Counted from the first letter of the stretch, positions 1-8,766 are shown. The stretch: 64,000 nucleotides of DNA from Paenibacillus sp. (GCA_031180825.1 JAPSLM010000001.1:124001-188000), one strand, 5' to 3'. Translations and numbers: made by a program. Notes: generated from the letters alone by a model not told the origin.

Positions 1-1
1 G

Positions 2-1780
2 CTTGCGCTTTGTATCCGCGATTCGTTTTCGTCCATTTATTTGTGGCCTCAAGTGGCCGTGATCGTCGGCTGCGGGCTGCTGCTTCTGATCCTTAATCAT
101 TTCACGCAGCTGCGGCGCAAAGACCCGGCCGCTTGGCGGCATTTGGCGGAATATCCGGCTTCCGTCGCCATCACGGTCGCATCTTTAATCGGGGTGACGG
201 TGCTCGCCGGATCGCTTATGCCCGAGGTCGGCCCGATGCTGACCGACCCCTACACCGCTTGGCGCACGTCCCGGGGGGAGCCGATGGCCTTCACCACGGG
301 GAAAGGCGTCCAAGTGCCTCCCAGCGAGGCGATGGACAGCTCGTCAGGCTACAGCCGGAGCGATGCGAACTTGGGAGGCGGCTTCCGGTTCGACTATACG
401 CCGGTCATGAAGGTGGAAACGAATCACCGCGCTTATTGGCGGGGCGAGACGCGCTCCCACTATACCGGCAAGGGCTGGGAGGAAAGCGACAGCGAACGGC
501 GCGGTCCGTGGAATGCGGTCAGGCCGCAAGCCCCGCTTCCGGCGGACGCCCGGTCAGCCGGCTCCAAGGCGAAGACGGTGGAGGTGAAGCAAACCGTCAC
601 GCTGATGTCGGCGCAGCAGTATCCCGTATTGTTCGGAGCCTATTCCATCCAGAAAGTGATGGGGCTGGACGGCTCCCAAGGCGGCTTCGCGCCGCTGCAA
701 TGGTCGGCTCCGCAATCCGAGATCCGCTACAGCGAGCGCGAGCCGTACCCGCAAACGTACACGATCGTCTCGCAAATGCCGGTGGTGAACGAAGAAGCGC
801 TGCGGAAGCTGCCTCTTGCGCCGCCGGGGCCGGGCATGGCGGAATTCGTCCAGCTGCCAAGCAGCGTGCCGGAGCGGGTCCGGAAGCTGGCTGCCGATCT
901 GACGAAGGATGCGGCCAGTCCGTACGACAAAGCGAAGAAGCTGGAGAAGTTCTTGCAGACGAGCTTTCCGTATACGAACAAACCGGACCTCAGCAAGGGG
1001 CAGAGCCGCGATTTTGTCGACCGGTTCCTGTTTGAAATTAAAGAAGGCTATTGCGATTATTACTCTACCGCCATGGTGGTTCTGTCCCGCTCGGTCGGGC
1101 TGCCGGCGCGCTGGGTCAAAGGCTACGCGTCGGGGACACCGGATTTTCAGCCGACGGAGCTGCAAGGTTTCGCCCCCAACGAGCTGCTGATGGACCCGGA
1201 TGGCGGCGGGGTCTACACGGTGCGCAACTCCGACGCCCACTCCTGGGTCGAAATTTATTTCGACGGCTATGGATGGCTCCCGTTTGAGCCGACAGCCGGT
1301 TTCGCGATGCCGCGCGCCGTGCTGTTGGAAGAAACAACCATTTCTCCGGCCGAGCCTCAACCAGCTCCGCAGCCGGAAACGAAGCCGGAAGAGCCTTCCG
1401 TCGAAACGCACCATTTGGCAGCGTGGGGCATTGCTGCCGCCGTGATCGCCGTCGCTGCATTTCTCGTTTGGAAGCTGCAGGTTATCGAGCTGCTGAAGGA
1501 ACGCGCGCGCCGCCGCCGGGCTTCGCTGCTGAAGCAGAAGGTCATCGTGGAATGCGAACGCCTGCTGCGCATTTTCCGGCGCAACGGATATGTGCGCGAG
1601 GAGCATGAGACGCTGCGCGAAGCGGTGCGCCGCTGGTCCCGACAGAGCCGCTGGATGGGCGACGAGCTGGAAGCCGTGCTCCACGTGTTCGAGAAGGCGA
1701 AGTACGGAAAAGCGGAGATCACGGAAGAAGACTGGAAGAAAACGACACAAATTGTCGAACGCTTGCGTTCGCAGATGTAA
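2..1780 (+). CDS. Membrane-anchored transglutaminase-like protein (partial, 5' end outside window)
   Basis: The reading frame is open from the first bases, so the amino-terminal part lies upstream. What is visible has two hydrophobic segments near the start, a long extracytoplasmic region, a transglutaminase-like core and a carboxy-terminal membrane segment (around LAAWGIAAAVIAVAAFLVW) followed by a basic cytoplasmic tail. Counting from the TTG at 41, the core has a candidate catalytic Cys338 (EGYCDYYS), His400 (DAHSWVEIYF) and a closing FEPT motif where many family members have DPT. This is the TgpA/YebA type, usually encoded next to a MoxR ATPase and a DUF58 protein that would lie upstream of the window. 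The substrate is unknown. An intrinsic terminator follows, so this is the last gene of its operon. Confidence 0.85.
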   Translation, partial: LALCIRDSFSSIYLWPQVAVIVGCGLLLLILNHFTQLRRKDPAAWRHLAEYPASVAITVASLIGVTVLAGSLMPEVGPMLTDPYTAWRTSRGEPMAFTTGKGVQVPPSEAMDSSSGYSRSDANLGGGFRFDYTPVMKVETNHRAYWRGETRSHYTGKGWEESDSERRGPWNAVRPQAPLPADARSAGSKAKTVEVKQTVTLMSAQQYPVLFGAYSIQKVMGLDGSQGGFAPLQWSAPQSEIRYSEREPYPQTYTIVSQMPVVNEEALRKLPLAPPGPGMAEFVQLPSSVPERVRKLAADLTKDAASPYDKAKKLEKFLQTSFPYTNKPDLSKGQSRDFVDRFLFEIKEGYCDYYSTAMVVLSRSVGLPARWVKGYASGTPDFQPTELQGFAPNELLMDPDGGGVYTVRNSDAHSWVEIYFDGYGWLPFEPTAGFAMPRAVLLEETTISPAEPQPAPQPETKPEEPSVETHHLAAWGIAAAVIAVAAFLVWKLQVIELLKERARRRRASLLKQKVIVECERLLRIFRRNGYVREEHETLREAVRRWSRQSRWMGDELEAVLHVFEKAKYGKAEITEEDWKKTTQIVERLRSQM

Positions 1781-1794
1781 ATTTAGACCGATCG

Positions 1795-1832
1795 GCAAAC
1801 CGCGCCTTTGCGGAGGGCGGTTTGCTTTTTTT
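1795..1832 (+). terminator. Intrinsic terminator after the transglutaminase gene
   Basis: A perfect 9-bp stem, GCAAACCGC pairing with GCGGTTTGC, with a 13-nt loop and a run of seven T. It separates the upstream operon from the yqeG operon. Confidence 0.85.
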
Positions 1833-1842
1833 GTTCGCTATT

Positions 1843-1872
1843 TTGCAACAAAATGGACAGTTATGGTATAGT
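1843..1872 (+). promoter_or_regulatory. Sigma-A promoter of the yqeG operon
   Basis: TTGCAA (1843-1848) and TATAGT (1867-1872) separated by 18 bp, just after the terminator and about 40 bp before yqeG. No other strong promoter was seen before the leuS promoter, so this probably drives the cluster to yqeM. Confidence 0.55.
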
Positions 1873-1910
1873 TTGACGTATACAGCCTAATGTCTTTCGA
1901 GGTGAACGCT

Positions 1911-2405
1911 TTGCTGAAAAAGCTGATTCCGCGTCAACAAGTCAACACGATATTTGACATAGATCTTCAAGCGTTATGGGAGCAGGGATACCGCGGCATC
2001 ATAACGGACTTGGACAATACGCTGGTAGGAGCCAAAGCGCCTCTTGCCACGCCGGAGTTGCTGGATTGGCTGAAGGTCGTGGGGCAGATCGGCTTTCAGG
2101 TCGTCATTGTGTCGAACAACCAGCGCACCCGGGTAACCAAGTTCGCCGAGCCGCTGTCCCTGCCTTTCATTTATCGCGCCCGTAAGCCGACAAGCGCGGC
2201 GTTCCGGCGAGCCATGAGCATCATGAATCTGCGGGCGCAGCAGACGGTGGTGATCGGGGATCAGATGCTGACCGACGTGCTGGGAGGCAACCGGATGGGG
2301 CTCTACACCATCCTTGTACATCCGATTTCTCTTGCGGACGAGGGCTTTTTTACGAAGGTAAACCGAAGGATCGAAAAGGCCGCATTAACTATAATGAAAA
2401 GGTAG
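1911..2405 (+). CDS. yqeG: YqeG family HAD IIIA-type phosphatase
   Basis: A protein of about 164 residues of the HAD superfamily. The nucleophile motif DLDNTL has Asp33 and Asp35, followed by the VSNN motif and the GDQMLTDVLGG motif that completes the metal site. In-frame ATG 1890 lies upstream, but a GAGGTG ribosome-binding site (1899-1904) sits inside that extension. It is well placed for the TTG at 1911, which gives the start MLKKLIP, like the B. subtilis homologue. The physiological substrate of YqeG is not established. It is the first gene of the conserved Bacillales cluster and lies 7 bp before yqeH. Confidence 0.9.
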   Translation: MLKKLIPRQQVNTIFDIDLQALWEQGYRGIITDLDNTLVGAKAPLATPELLDWLKVVGQIGFQVVIVSNNQRTRVTKFAEPLSLPFIYRARKPTSAAFRRAMSIMNLRAQQTVVIGDQMLTDVLGGNRMGLYTILVHPISLADEGFFTKVNRRIEKAALTIMKR

Positions 2406-2412
2406 GGAACGT

Positions 2413-3540
2413 ATGACGGCCCACAATCAACACTCCGAAACCAACCGCTGCGCAGGCTGCGGCGTGGCGCTCCAAACGGAGCAGCCGGAACAGCTCGGCT
2501 ATGTCCCGGCTCAAGCGCTCGCGCGCACGCCGATCATTTGCCAGCGGTGTTTCCGCATCAAAAATTACAATGAAGCTTCGGGCATTACGCTCAATCAGGA
2601 CGATTTTTTGCGGCTGCTCACCCATGTCGGGGGGACGGATTCGCTGGTCGTCAATATTGTCGATATTTTCGATTTCGAGGGCAGTATGATTTCCGGCTTG
2701 GCGAGGTTTGTCGGAACCAATCCGGTCATCCTGGTCGTGAACAAAATCGATCTGCTCCCCAAAGTGACGAACTACAACCGGATCGTGAACTGGGTGCAGA
2801 GACAGGCGAAAGAAGCGGGGCTACGGGTCGTGGAAGTCGTCTTGTGCTCGGCGAAAAAAAATATGGGCTTCGAGCGGGTCATTGAAGCGCTGGAGCTGCA
2901 CCGAAAAGGGCGCGATATCTATGTCGTCGGAGCGACGAACGTCGGCAAATCGACGCTCATCAACCGGCTTATTCGCGATTACAGCGATTTGGACGCCGAG
3001 CTGACGGTTTCGCAATATCCGGGCACGACGCTTGATCTCGTGAACATTCCGCTGGACGACGGCGCCTCGATCATCGATACGCCCGGCATCGTATACAAGC
3101 ATCGTCTGACGGAGCTCGTCAGCAAGAAGGATTTGATGAAGGTGATGCCGGACAGGCCGATCAAGCCGCTGGTGTTTCAATTGAATGACCGGCAGACGAT
3201 CTTTTTCGGCAGCTTGGCGCGCTTTGATTTCGTGCAGGGCGAGCGGCAATCGTTCACGTTCTACGTATCCAACGCGCTTCAGGCCCACCGGACGAAGCTT
3301 GAGCGGGCGGACGAGCTGTACGAGGAGCACCGGGGCGTGCTTTTGTCGCCGCCAAGCCGGGAAGATCTGGAGGAGCTGCCCAAGCTGGCTAAGCACCAAA
3401 TCCGTATTCCGAAGAACGCGAATCTGGACGTTTCGGTCTCGGGACTCGGCTGGATCAAAGTAAACGGCGCCGCCGGGGCGGATCTGGTCATTCATGTGCC
3501 CAAGGGCGTAAAGGTCGCGGTTCGGGAATCGGTCATTTAG
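2413..3540 (+). CDS. yqeH: Ribosome biogenesis GTPase YqeH
   Basis: A circularly permuted GTPase of 375 residues needed for assembly of the 30S subunit in B. subtilis. An amino-terminal zinc finger has Cys13, Cys16, Cys43 and Cys46 (CAGC, CQRC). The GTPase motifs then appear in permuted order: NKID (G4, about 110) and SAKK (G5) come before GATNVGKST (G1, 173-181) and DTPG (G3, about 222). A carboxy-terminal domain of about 120 residues follows. The length matches the family. ATG 2413 has a GTAGGGAA-type ribosome-binding site overlapping the end of yqeG, which suggests coupled translation. Confidence 0.96.
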   Translation: MTAHNQHSETNRCAGCGVALQTEQPEQLGYVPAQALARTPIICQRCFRIKNYNEASGITLNQDDFLRLLTHVGGTDSLVVNIVDIFDFEGSMISGLARFVGTNPVILVVNKIDLLPKVTNYNRIVNWVQRQAKEAGLRVVEVVLCSAKKNMGFERVIEALELHRKGRDIYVVGATNVGKSTLINRLIRDYSDLDAELTVSQYPGTTLDLVNIPLDDGASIIDTPGIVYKHRLTELVSKKDLMKVMPDRPIKPLVFQLNDRQTIFFGSLARFDFVQGERQSFTFYVSNALQAHRTKLERADELYEEHRGVLLSPPSREDLEELPKLAKHQIRIPKNANLDVSVSGLGWIKVNGAAGADLVIHVPKGVKVAVRESVI

Positions 3541-3565
3541 CGGGGAGCGGGAGGAACGGACTAGA

Positions 3566-4435
3566 ATGAGCAAGCATAAACTGGACAGCCACACGATTTT
3601 GTACGGAGTGTTCGGCGATCCGATCCGGCATTCCAAATCGCCGATCATGCTGAACCGGGCATTCGAAGCGGCGGGACTCAATGCGGCGTACGGGGCGTTT
3701 CACATCCTGCCGGGCGCGCTGAAGGACGCGGTGGCCGGCATCCGGGCGCTGCAATTCCGCGGGGTCAATGTGACGATTCCGCACAAGGTCGAGGTCATGT
3801 CCTATTTGGACGAGATCGACGAAGGAGCGCGCGCCATCGGAGCGGTAAACACCATCGTCAACGAAGGCGGCCGCCTGATCGGCTACAATACCGACGGCAT
3901 CGGCTATATGCGCTCGCTCCGCGAAGAGACGGGCATCTCGCTCAAGGGGCGGAAAGTGCTGATGATCGGCGCAGGAGGAGCGGCCCGCGGCGTCGGCTAT
4001 GCGCTGGCCCGCGAAGGCGCGGAGCATATCTATATCGCGAACCGTACGAAGGAGAAGGCGCTGGACCTCGCTTTGTCGATGAGCGAATTCGGCAGCGTAT
4101 CCGGGCACGGCTTGGACGACATTCCGAAGCTGGCCGGAGAGGCCGCTTTGATCGTCAACAATACGCTGCTTGGCATGCATCCGAACGTGGACGAGGTGCC
4201 GATGGACATTTCGCTGATTCGTCCCGAGACGGCCGTCAGCGATCTGGTATATAACCCGCTGATCACCCGTTTTCTGCGCGAGGCGCGCGACCGGCGCGGC
4301 GCCGTCATTCACAGCGGCCTCGGCATGTTCATTTACCAAGGCGCCTACGCCTTCGAATATTGGACCGGCCTGCCTGCCCCGATCGCTGCCATGCGCGAAG
4401 TGGTGGAGCAATCTTTTTCGGAGCCGGAGCATTGA
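3566..4435 (+). CDS. aroE: Shikimate dehydrogenase (NADP+)
   Basis: Reduces 3-dehydroshikimate to shikimate in the aromatic amino acid pathway. The 289 residues show the substrate-binding SKSP (Ser23, Ser25), catalytic Lys74 in NVTIPHK and Asp110 in NTDG. The nucleotide-binding GAGGAARG lies near 135-142, with the NRT motif following for NADPH selection. The length is typical. The ribosome-binding site GGGAGGAACGGA precedes ATG 3566. Its place between yqeH and yqeI is the same as in B. subtilis. Unlike the other genes of the operon, it is followed by a 425-bp gap. Confidence 0.96.
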   Translation: MSKHKLDSHTILYGVFGDPIRHSKSPIMLNRAFEAAGLNAAYGAFHILPGALKDAVAGIRALQFRGVNVTIPHKVEVMSYLDEIDEGARAIGAVNTIVNEGGRLIGYNTDGIGYMRSLREETGISLKGRKVLMIGAGGAARGVGYALAREGAEHIYIANRTKEKALDLALSMSEFGSVSGHGLDDIPKLAGEAALIVNNTLLGMHPNVDEVPMDISLIRPETAVSDLVYNPLITRFLREARDRRGAVIHSGLGMFIYQGAYAFEYWTGLPAPIAAMREVVEQSFSEPEH

Positions 4436-4860
4436 GTTCGAGCGCTTGAGTATGGGTTAGGCAGGAATTTGGCAAGGATTTATTTTGTGGGTTTTGGATT
4501 TGTCGTTCTTTGGAGTTTTCGCCGTACAGGTGGCTTCATGACAAGGTCATGAGCCCCTGACGGCCCCGGTTTGCGCCTTGCGCCGACCAAGAGCTTCATG
4601 ACAGCGTCATGAGGCGGCCCCTTCCCCACAGTCGAACAAAACCGCACGACGCAACACAGCGCACCCCGGGCATAACGTAGGGAGAGAACGCCGCATGTGA
4701 GCGTGTCCCGGAGGGACGAAAGCGTTCCGGCGCCGACGTATCTTCAACGCCGGCCCCGCAGCAGGCACGCTCCTTTCGGGTGTCCAGAGGGCGAAGCCCT
4801 CTGGGGTCCTCCCTGCCAGGGAGGATTTAGGAGGGTGCTACTTAAGGAGGAACAACCACC
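4436..4860 (+). repeat. Gene-free gap of 425 bp with stacked palindromes and hairpins
   Basis: No coding frame is supported. Two identical 17-bp palindromes, TCATGAC-N3-GTCATGA, lie at 4536-4552 and 4596-4612, exactly 60 bp apart. Three perfect hairpins follow: GTCCC-GGA-GGGAC (4705-4717), CCAGAGGGC-GAA-GCCCTCTGG (4784-4804) and TCCTCCC-TGCCA-GGGAGGA (4807-4825). The last hairpin ends about 18 bp before the AAGGAGG of yqeI. None has a T-run, so they do not look like simple terminators. They may be dispersed genomic repeats or mRNA processing/stability structures. Confidence 0.6.
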
Positions 4861-5154
4861 ATGTTAACAGGCAAACAAAAAAGGTATTTACGTTCATTGG
4901 CGCATCATGTGAACCCGATCTTTCAGGTCGGCAAAGGCGGCGTAAACGATCATCTGCTCCGGCACATCAGCGAGGCGCTGGAAGTCCGCGAGCTGATCAA
5001 AGTAACGGTGCTTAACAACTGTATGGAGGACCGGGGCGAAGTGGCCGAGCAGCTGGCAAAAGGCGCCGGCGCAGAGCTGGTTCAGGTGATCGGCAAAATG
5101 GTCGTGCTCTACAAGGAATCCCGCGAGCACAAAACGATCGAGCTTCCGGTTTAA
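4861..5154 (+). CDS. yqeI: YhbY-type ribosome assembly RNA-binding protein
   Basis: A 97-residue CRM-domain protein. It shows the family pattern LTGKQKRYLR at the start, the KGG loop (VGKGGVND) and the REL.KV.VL stretch. Such proteins bind pre-ribosomal RNA during large-subunit assembly (YhbY in E. coli). The start at ATG 4861 has a full AAGGAGG site (4844-4850). It lies after the hairpin-rich gap and 50 bp before nadD, and belongs to the conserved cluster. Confidence 0.93.
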   Translation: MLTGKQKRYLRSLAHHVNPIFQVGKGGVNDHLLRHISEALEVRELIKVTVLNNCMEDRGEVAEQLAKGAGAELVQVIGKMVVLYKESREHKTIELPV

Positions 5155-5204
5155 GCATACGGCGGCGGAAGCGGCATTTCAGCTAAAAAGAGGGGGATGC
5201 CTTG

Positions 5205-5792
5205 ATGAAGGTCGGTCTGATGGGCGGCACCTTCGATCCCGTTCATATCGGGCATTTGATTGCCGCTCAAAGCGTTTGCGAGAGGCTGGAACTCGACGAG
5301 GTATGGTTTATGCCGACGAATGTTCCTCCGCATAAAGAACAGGCGCCCGGGGCTTCCCCGCGGCAGCGGCTGGAGATGGTCGAGCTGGCCGTCGAAGGGC
5401 ACCCGCACTTCCGGGCTTCGGATATGGAGCTGCGCAAGGGCGGCGTATCGTACAGCATCGAGACGGTGACCATGCTCCGGGCGCAGCATCCCGGTTACCG
5501 GTTTACGTATATAATCGGGGCCGATATGGTTCGCTATTTGCCGAAGTGGTACAAGATCGGCGAACTGGTCCGGCTGGTCACTTTCGCCGGATTGCAGCGG
5601 CCGGGCTATGAAACGGGTTATGAGGGGCTTCCCGAGGCCATTCGGCAAGCGGTGAAGCTGGTGCCTATGCCGCAAGTCGAGCTGTCGTCTACATTGATCC
5701 GGCTGCGGCGGGCTTCGGGGCGGCCGGTGCGTTACATGGTCCCCGACCGGGTAAATCATTATATCGAGGTGAACCGTTTGTATGAAGCGTGA
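5205..5792 (+). CDS. nadD: Nicotinate-nucleotide adenylyltransferase
   Basis: Transfers AMP from ATP to nicotinate mononucleotide in NAD synthesis. The 195 residues begin MKVGLMGGTFDPVHIGH, which holds the GGTFDP.H.GH nucleotidyltransferase motif (His14, His17), and end with the LSSTLIR (ISSTxIR) motif. WFMP and PPHK are also typical. A TTG at 5202 is in frame, but ATG 5205 fits the AGGGGGAT site at 5191-5198. The stop overlaps the start of yqeK by 11 bp, so the two are probably translated together. Confidence 0.95.
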   Translation: MKVGLMGGTFDPVHIGHLIAAQSVCERLELDEVWFMPTNVPPHKEQAPGASPRQRLEMVELAVEGHPHFRASDMELRKGGVSYSIETVTMLRAQHPGYRFTYIIGADMVRYLPKWYKIGELVRLVTFAGLQRPGYETGYEGLPEAIRQAVKLVPMPQVELSSTLIRLRRASGRPVRYMVPDRVNHYIEVNRLYEA

Positions 5793-6363
5793 GGATATGA
5801 TCGAATCGGTTCGCTCCCAGATGCCGGAGAAGCGCTGGAACCATACGCTGGGCGTCATGGAAACCGCGGTCCGGCTGGCGGAGCGCTACGGGGCGGACCC
5901 CGACAAAGCCGAGCTGGCGGCCATTCTCCACGATGTCTGCAAATACTGGCGCGTGGACGAGCAGGCGCGCATCATCCGCGAGAACGGTCTGCCTCAGGAT
6001 TTGCTCGATTACGACAAAGAGCTGTGGCACGCCCATGCGGGCGCCTGGATCGCCCGGGAGCAGTACGGCGTAACCGACGAGGAAGTGCTGGATGCGATCC
6101 GTTATCACACCTCGGGGCGGGCGCGGATGACGCTGCTTGACAAGGTCGTGTGCCTGGCGGATTACATGGAGCCGGGACGGGATTTCCCGGGTGTGCATAA
6201 TATTCGCCAAAACGCCGAACATAGTTTAGAGAAGGCACTTATAACCGGATTTGACGGAACGATCCGTTTTTTGTTAGATAAAGGCAAGCGAATTTACCCG
6301 CTGACCTTCGAAGCTCGCAACGGACTCATCCGGGAGCTTGAGGAACGGGGAGAATCGGTATGA
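5782..6363 (+). CDS. yqeK: Symmetrical bis(5'-nucleosyl)-tetraphosphatase (HD domain)
   Basis: A 193-residue HD-domain hydrolase. His21 (WNHTLGV) and His50-Asp51 (ILHDVCKY) form the first metal ligands, and a later conserved His occurs in IRYHTSG. YqeK homologues split Ap4A into two ADP. The ORF begins inside the end of nadD and is followed by rsfS after 22 bp. The pairing nadD-yqeK is almost universal in Firmicutes. Confidence 0.93.
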   Translation: MKREDMIESVRSQMPEKRWNHTLGVMETAVRLAERYGADPDKAELAAILHDVCKYWRVDEQARIIRENGLPQDLLDYDKELWHAHAGAWIAREQYGVTDEEVLDAIRYHTSGRARMTLLDKVVCLADYMEPGRDFPGVHNIRQNAEHSLEKALITGFDGTIRFLLDKGKRIYPLTFEARNGLIRELEERGESV

Positions 6364-6385
6364 TTCACTTACAGGAGGAGACGAT

Positions 6386-6733
6386 ATGACCATTCAACCG
6401 GATGAGCTGATGAAGCTCGTGGTCGATGCGGCCGAAGACAAGAAAGCGATGGACGTCACGGCATTGAACCTGCGCGGGATTTCTTTGATTGCGGATTACT
6501 TCGTCATTTGCCACGGCAATTCCGAAACGCAGGTGCAAGCGATCGCGACGGAGATTAAAAAACGTTCGGAAGAGCGCGGGGCGCGGATCCGCGGCCTTGA
6601 GGGCATGGACACGGCCCGTTGGGTGCTGGTCGATCTGGGCGACGTGGTCGTTCACGTGTTTCACCGCGACGACCGCGAATATTACAATATCGAGCGGCTG
6701 TGGTCCGACGCGAAAGTGGTCGAACGGGTATGA
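6386..6733 (+). CDS. rsfS: Ribosome silencing factor RsfS
   Basis: A 115-residue protein that binds L14 of the 50S subunit and blocks subunit joining. Family marks are DYFVICHGNSETQVQAIA, the RGLEG stretch, and DVVVHVF followed by REYYNIERLW. An upstream in-frame ATG at 6338 lies inside yqeK. The AGGAGGAG site at 6373-6380 decides for ATG 6386. The stop TGA overlaps the next start (ATGA at 6730-6733), which indicates translational coupling. Confidence 0.95.
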   Translation: MTIQPDELMKLVVDAAEDKKAMDVTALNLRGISLIADYFVICHGNSETQVQAIATEIKKRSEERGARIRGLEGMDTARWVLVDLGDVVVHVFHRDDREYYNIERLWSDAKVVERV

Positions 6734-7632
6734 GGCTGGAAGCCGGAACGATCCGACGTTTGGACGTGGCGCGGGAAGTGTCGCCGCACGGCTATTTTTT
6801 GACGGACGGCACGCAGGATGTGCTGCTCCATTACAGCGAAGCCGCCGGGGAAGTGAAGCCGGGAGAGCAGGTTGAGGTGTTTTTGTTCCACGACACCGAG
6901 GACCGGCTGGCGGCCACGATGCGCAAGCCGCTCGTGACGCTCGGAGAAGTCGCGCTTTTGGAAGTGGTCGATATTCATCCGCGCTTCGGCTGTTTTCTCG
7001 AAATGGGGCTTGGGCGTCATTTGCTGCTTCCTTTTAAAGAGCTTCCCGAGCTGAAGGAGCTGCGTCCTGAAGTCGGAGACCGCGTGTTCGTCGTACTGGC
7101 TCACGACCGGCAAGGGCGGCTCGTAGCCAAAGTAGCCGGAGAAGACCGGCTCAAGCGGCTGTGCTTCGATGCCCCGGCAAGCTGGCGCAACACCTGGGTC
7201 GACGCCCGCGTCTATAAGCCGCTGCAAATGGGCTCGTTCGTCGTCTGCGACGGCGGCGTGGTCGGCTTCGGCGTCATCGGCTTCATTCATGCGTCCGAGC
7301 GAACCCGGCTGCTGCGTCTTGGCGAACAGGTGAACGTGCGCGTCACATTTGTGCGCGAGGACGGCAACGTCAACTGCTCGATGCGCGAGCGCAAGGAAGT
7401 CGGACGGGATACCGATGCGGAGAAGCTGCTGGCTTTTCTGAAGGAGCGCCCGAATCAGGCGATGCCGTATTCGGACGAAACTCCGGCCGACTTGATCAGC
7501 CAGCGGTTCGGCATGAGCAAATCCGCCTTCAAGCGCGCCATCGGCAAGCTGATGAAGGAAGGCCTGGTTTATCAGGAAGGCAGCTGGACCTATTTGAAAC
7601 AAGAAGCGGCATCGCAGCCGGCATCCGAATGA
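6730..7632 (+). CDS. S1 RNA-binding protein, CvfB/YitL type
   Basis: A 300-residue protein with successive S1-like OB-fold segments and a carboxy-terminal winged-helix segment (SQRFGMSKSAFKRAIGKLMK). This is the CvfB/YitL architecture, and such proteins bind RNA and affect gene expression in Gram-positive bacteria. The start is ATG 6730, which overlaps the rsfS stop. A longer in-frame extension to 6619 would lie inside rsfS and is not needed. This gene is extra compared with the B. subtilis order rsfS-yqeM. Confidence 0.88.
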   Translation: MRLEAGTIRRLDVAREVSPHGYFLTDGTQDVLLHYSEAAGEVKPGEQVEVFLFHDTEDRLAATMRKPLVTLGEVALLEVVDIHPRFGCFLEMGLGRHLLLPFKELPELKELRPEVGDRVFVVLAHDRQGRLVAKVAGEDRLKRLCFDAPASWRNTWVDARVYKPLQMGSFVVCDGGVVGFGVIGFIHASERTRLLRLGEQVNVRVTFVREDGNVNCSMRERKEVGRDTDAEKLLAFLKERPNQAMPYSDETPADLISQRFGMSKSAFKRAIGKLMKEGLVYQEGSWTYLKQEAASQPASE

Positions 7633-7682
7633 AGGCCGTTCGGAGCCGGCCTTTGTCTGTTCGGTAAAGGAGGAGCAAGCGA

Positions 7683-8486
7683 ATGGCTTACGAACAATTT
7701 TCCTACTTGTACGACCGGCTGATGGAGGACATGCCTTATGACGACTGGCTCCGCTTTGCACGCCAATGCTGGAACAAGTTCGGGGCGCCCCGAAGCGTGG
7801 TCGATCTGGGCTGCGGCACCGGAAGCATAGCCGTCCCTCTGGCACAGCTCGGCTACGAAGTCGTCGGCATCGATCTGTCGGAGGATATGCTGTCCATGGC
7901 CAGTCAAAAATCGGACGACGCCCAGCGGCGCAAGCCTTTTCCTGCGGGCGGAAGCGTGATGTGGCTTCAACAGGACATGCGCGAATGGGAGCTTGGCCGC
8001 CCGGTCGACGCGGTCATCTCCTTTTGCGATTGCTTGAACTATTTGCTGGAGGAAGAAGACATCGACCGGACCTTCAAGCGGGTCTACGACGGGCTTGCTC
8101 CGGGCGGAGTGTTCGTGTTCGACATGCACACGCAGAGCCAGCTTCAGAGCTATGCGGAAACGCAGCCGTTTTTCCTGAACGATGACGATGTCGCTTACAT
8201 CTGGACCTGCGATTTCGATCCGGGCCGGAGTGAAATCGAGCATGAGCTGACGCTGTTCGTGCGGGAAGGGGACGCTTGGGCGGAAGGGTCCGACGACGCC
8301 ATTACGGAGCGGTATCACCGGATCGAGGAGCTGCATGTGCAGCGGGCGTATCCGCTCGATTGGGTGGAGGAGCGGCTGCGCGCGGCCGGCTTTTGCGAGA
8401 CGGCGTATTATGCGGACTTTACGTTCAAAGCGCCGACGGACGATACGCAGCGGGCGTTTTTTGTGGCGGTGAAGCAGCGGGCTTGA
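7683..8486 (+). CDS. yqeM: Class I SAM-dependent methyltransferase YqeM
   Basis: A 267-residue methyltransferase with the SAM-binding motif VVDLGCGTGS (Asp41 to Ser48), the acidic end of strand 2 (GIDLSEDML) and the motif-IV-like VDAVISFCDCLNYL. The substrate of YqeM proteins is not known. It is preceded by AAAGGAGGAGC and is the last gene of the operon before the leuS unit. A small reverse-strand ORF ends 8 bp beyond its stop, so transcription may be convergent there. Confidence 0.9.
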   Translation: MAYEQFSYLYDRLMEDMPYDDWLRFARQCWNKFGAPRSVVDLGCGTGSIAVPLAQLGYEVVGIDLSEDMLSMASQKSDDAQRRKPFPAGGSVMWLQQDMREWELGRPVDAVISFCDCLNYLLEEEDIDRTFKRVYDGLAPGGVFVFDMHTQSQLQSYAETQPFFLNDDDVAYIWTCDFDPGRSEIEHELTLFVREGDAWAEGSDDAITERYHRIEELHVQRAYPLDWVEERLRAAGFCETAYYADFTFKAPTDDTQRAFFVAVKQRA

Positions 8487-8494
8487 AGTCGGGG

Positions 8495-8587
8495 TTAACG
8501 CGTTAAATGGACAATCAGCTGCAGCAGGCACAGGATCATCCCCCACAGCGGGAGCGACAGCATGACTCCGTTGACGAAACCTTTCAT
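8495..8587 (-). CDS. Putative single-span membrane peptide (30 aa)
   Basis: A reverse-strand ORF of 30 residues starting MKGFVNGVMLSLPLWG and continuing with a hydrophobic run to a short basic tail. It would be one membrane span. ATG (8585-8587) has a GGAGGA site 9 nt upstream (8597-8602). A longer in-frame extension to 8755 has no comparable ribosome-binding site and would run into the leuS promoter. The function is unknown. It fits small membrane proteins seen in Bacillales but could be chance. Confidence 0.45.
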   Translation of the reverse strand: MKGFVNGVMLSLPLWGMILCLLQLIVHLTR

Positions 8588-8730
8588 TTCGATCCATCCT
8601 CCGTAAGCTTCGAATAGAAAACATTTATTACAAAGTATGGCCAAGCTGTGGAGGATGTAACCGGGACGGGGCCATTTGCGCTTGGTCCGGCGGCATTTTT
8701 CCGGCAGCTTCGGGAAAATGGGAGGCCGGC

Positions 8731-8760
8731 TTGACACGGAGGAATCGTTTTTCATATAAT
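8731..8760 (+). promoter_or_regulatory. Consensus sigma-A promoter of leuS
   Basis: Perfect TTGACA (8731-8736) and perfect TATAAT (8755-8760) with an 18-bp spacer, just upstream of the T-box leader. Transcription should start near 8767. Confidence 0.85.
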
Positions 8761-8766
8761 GAAACC

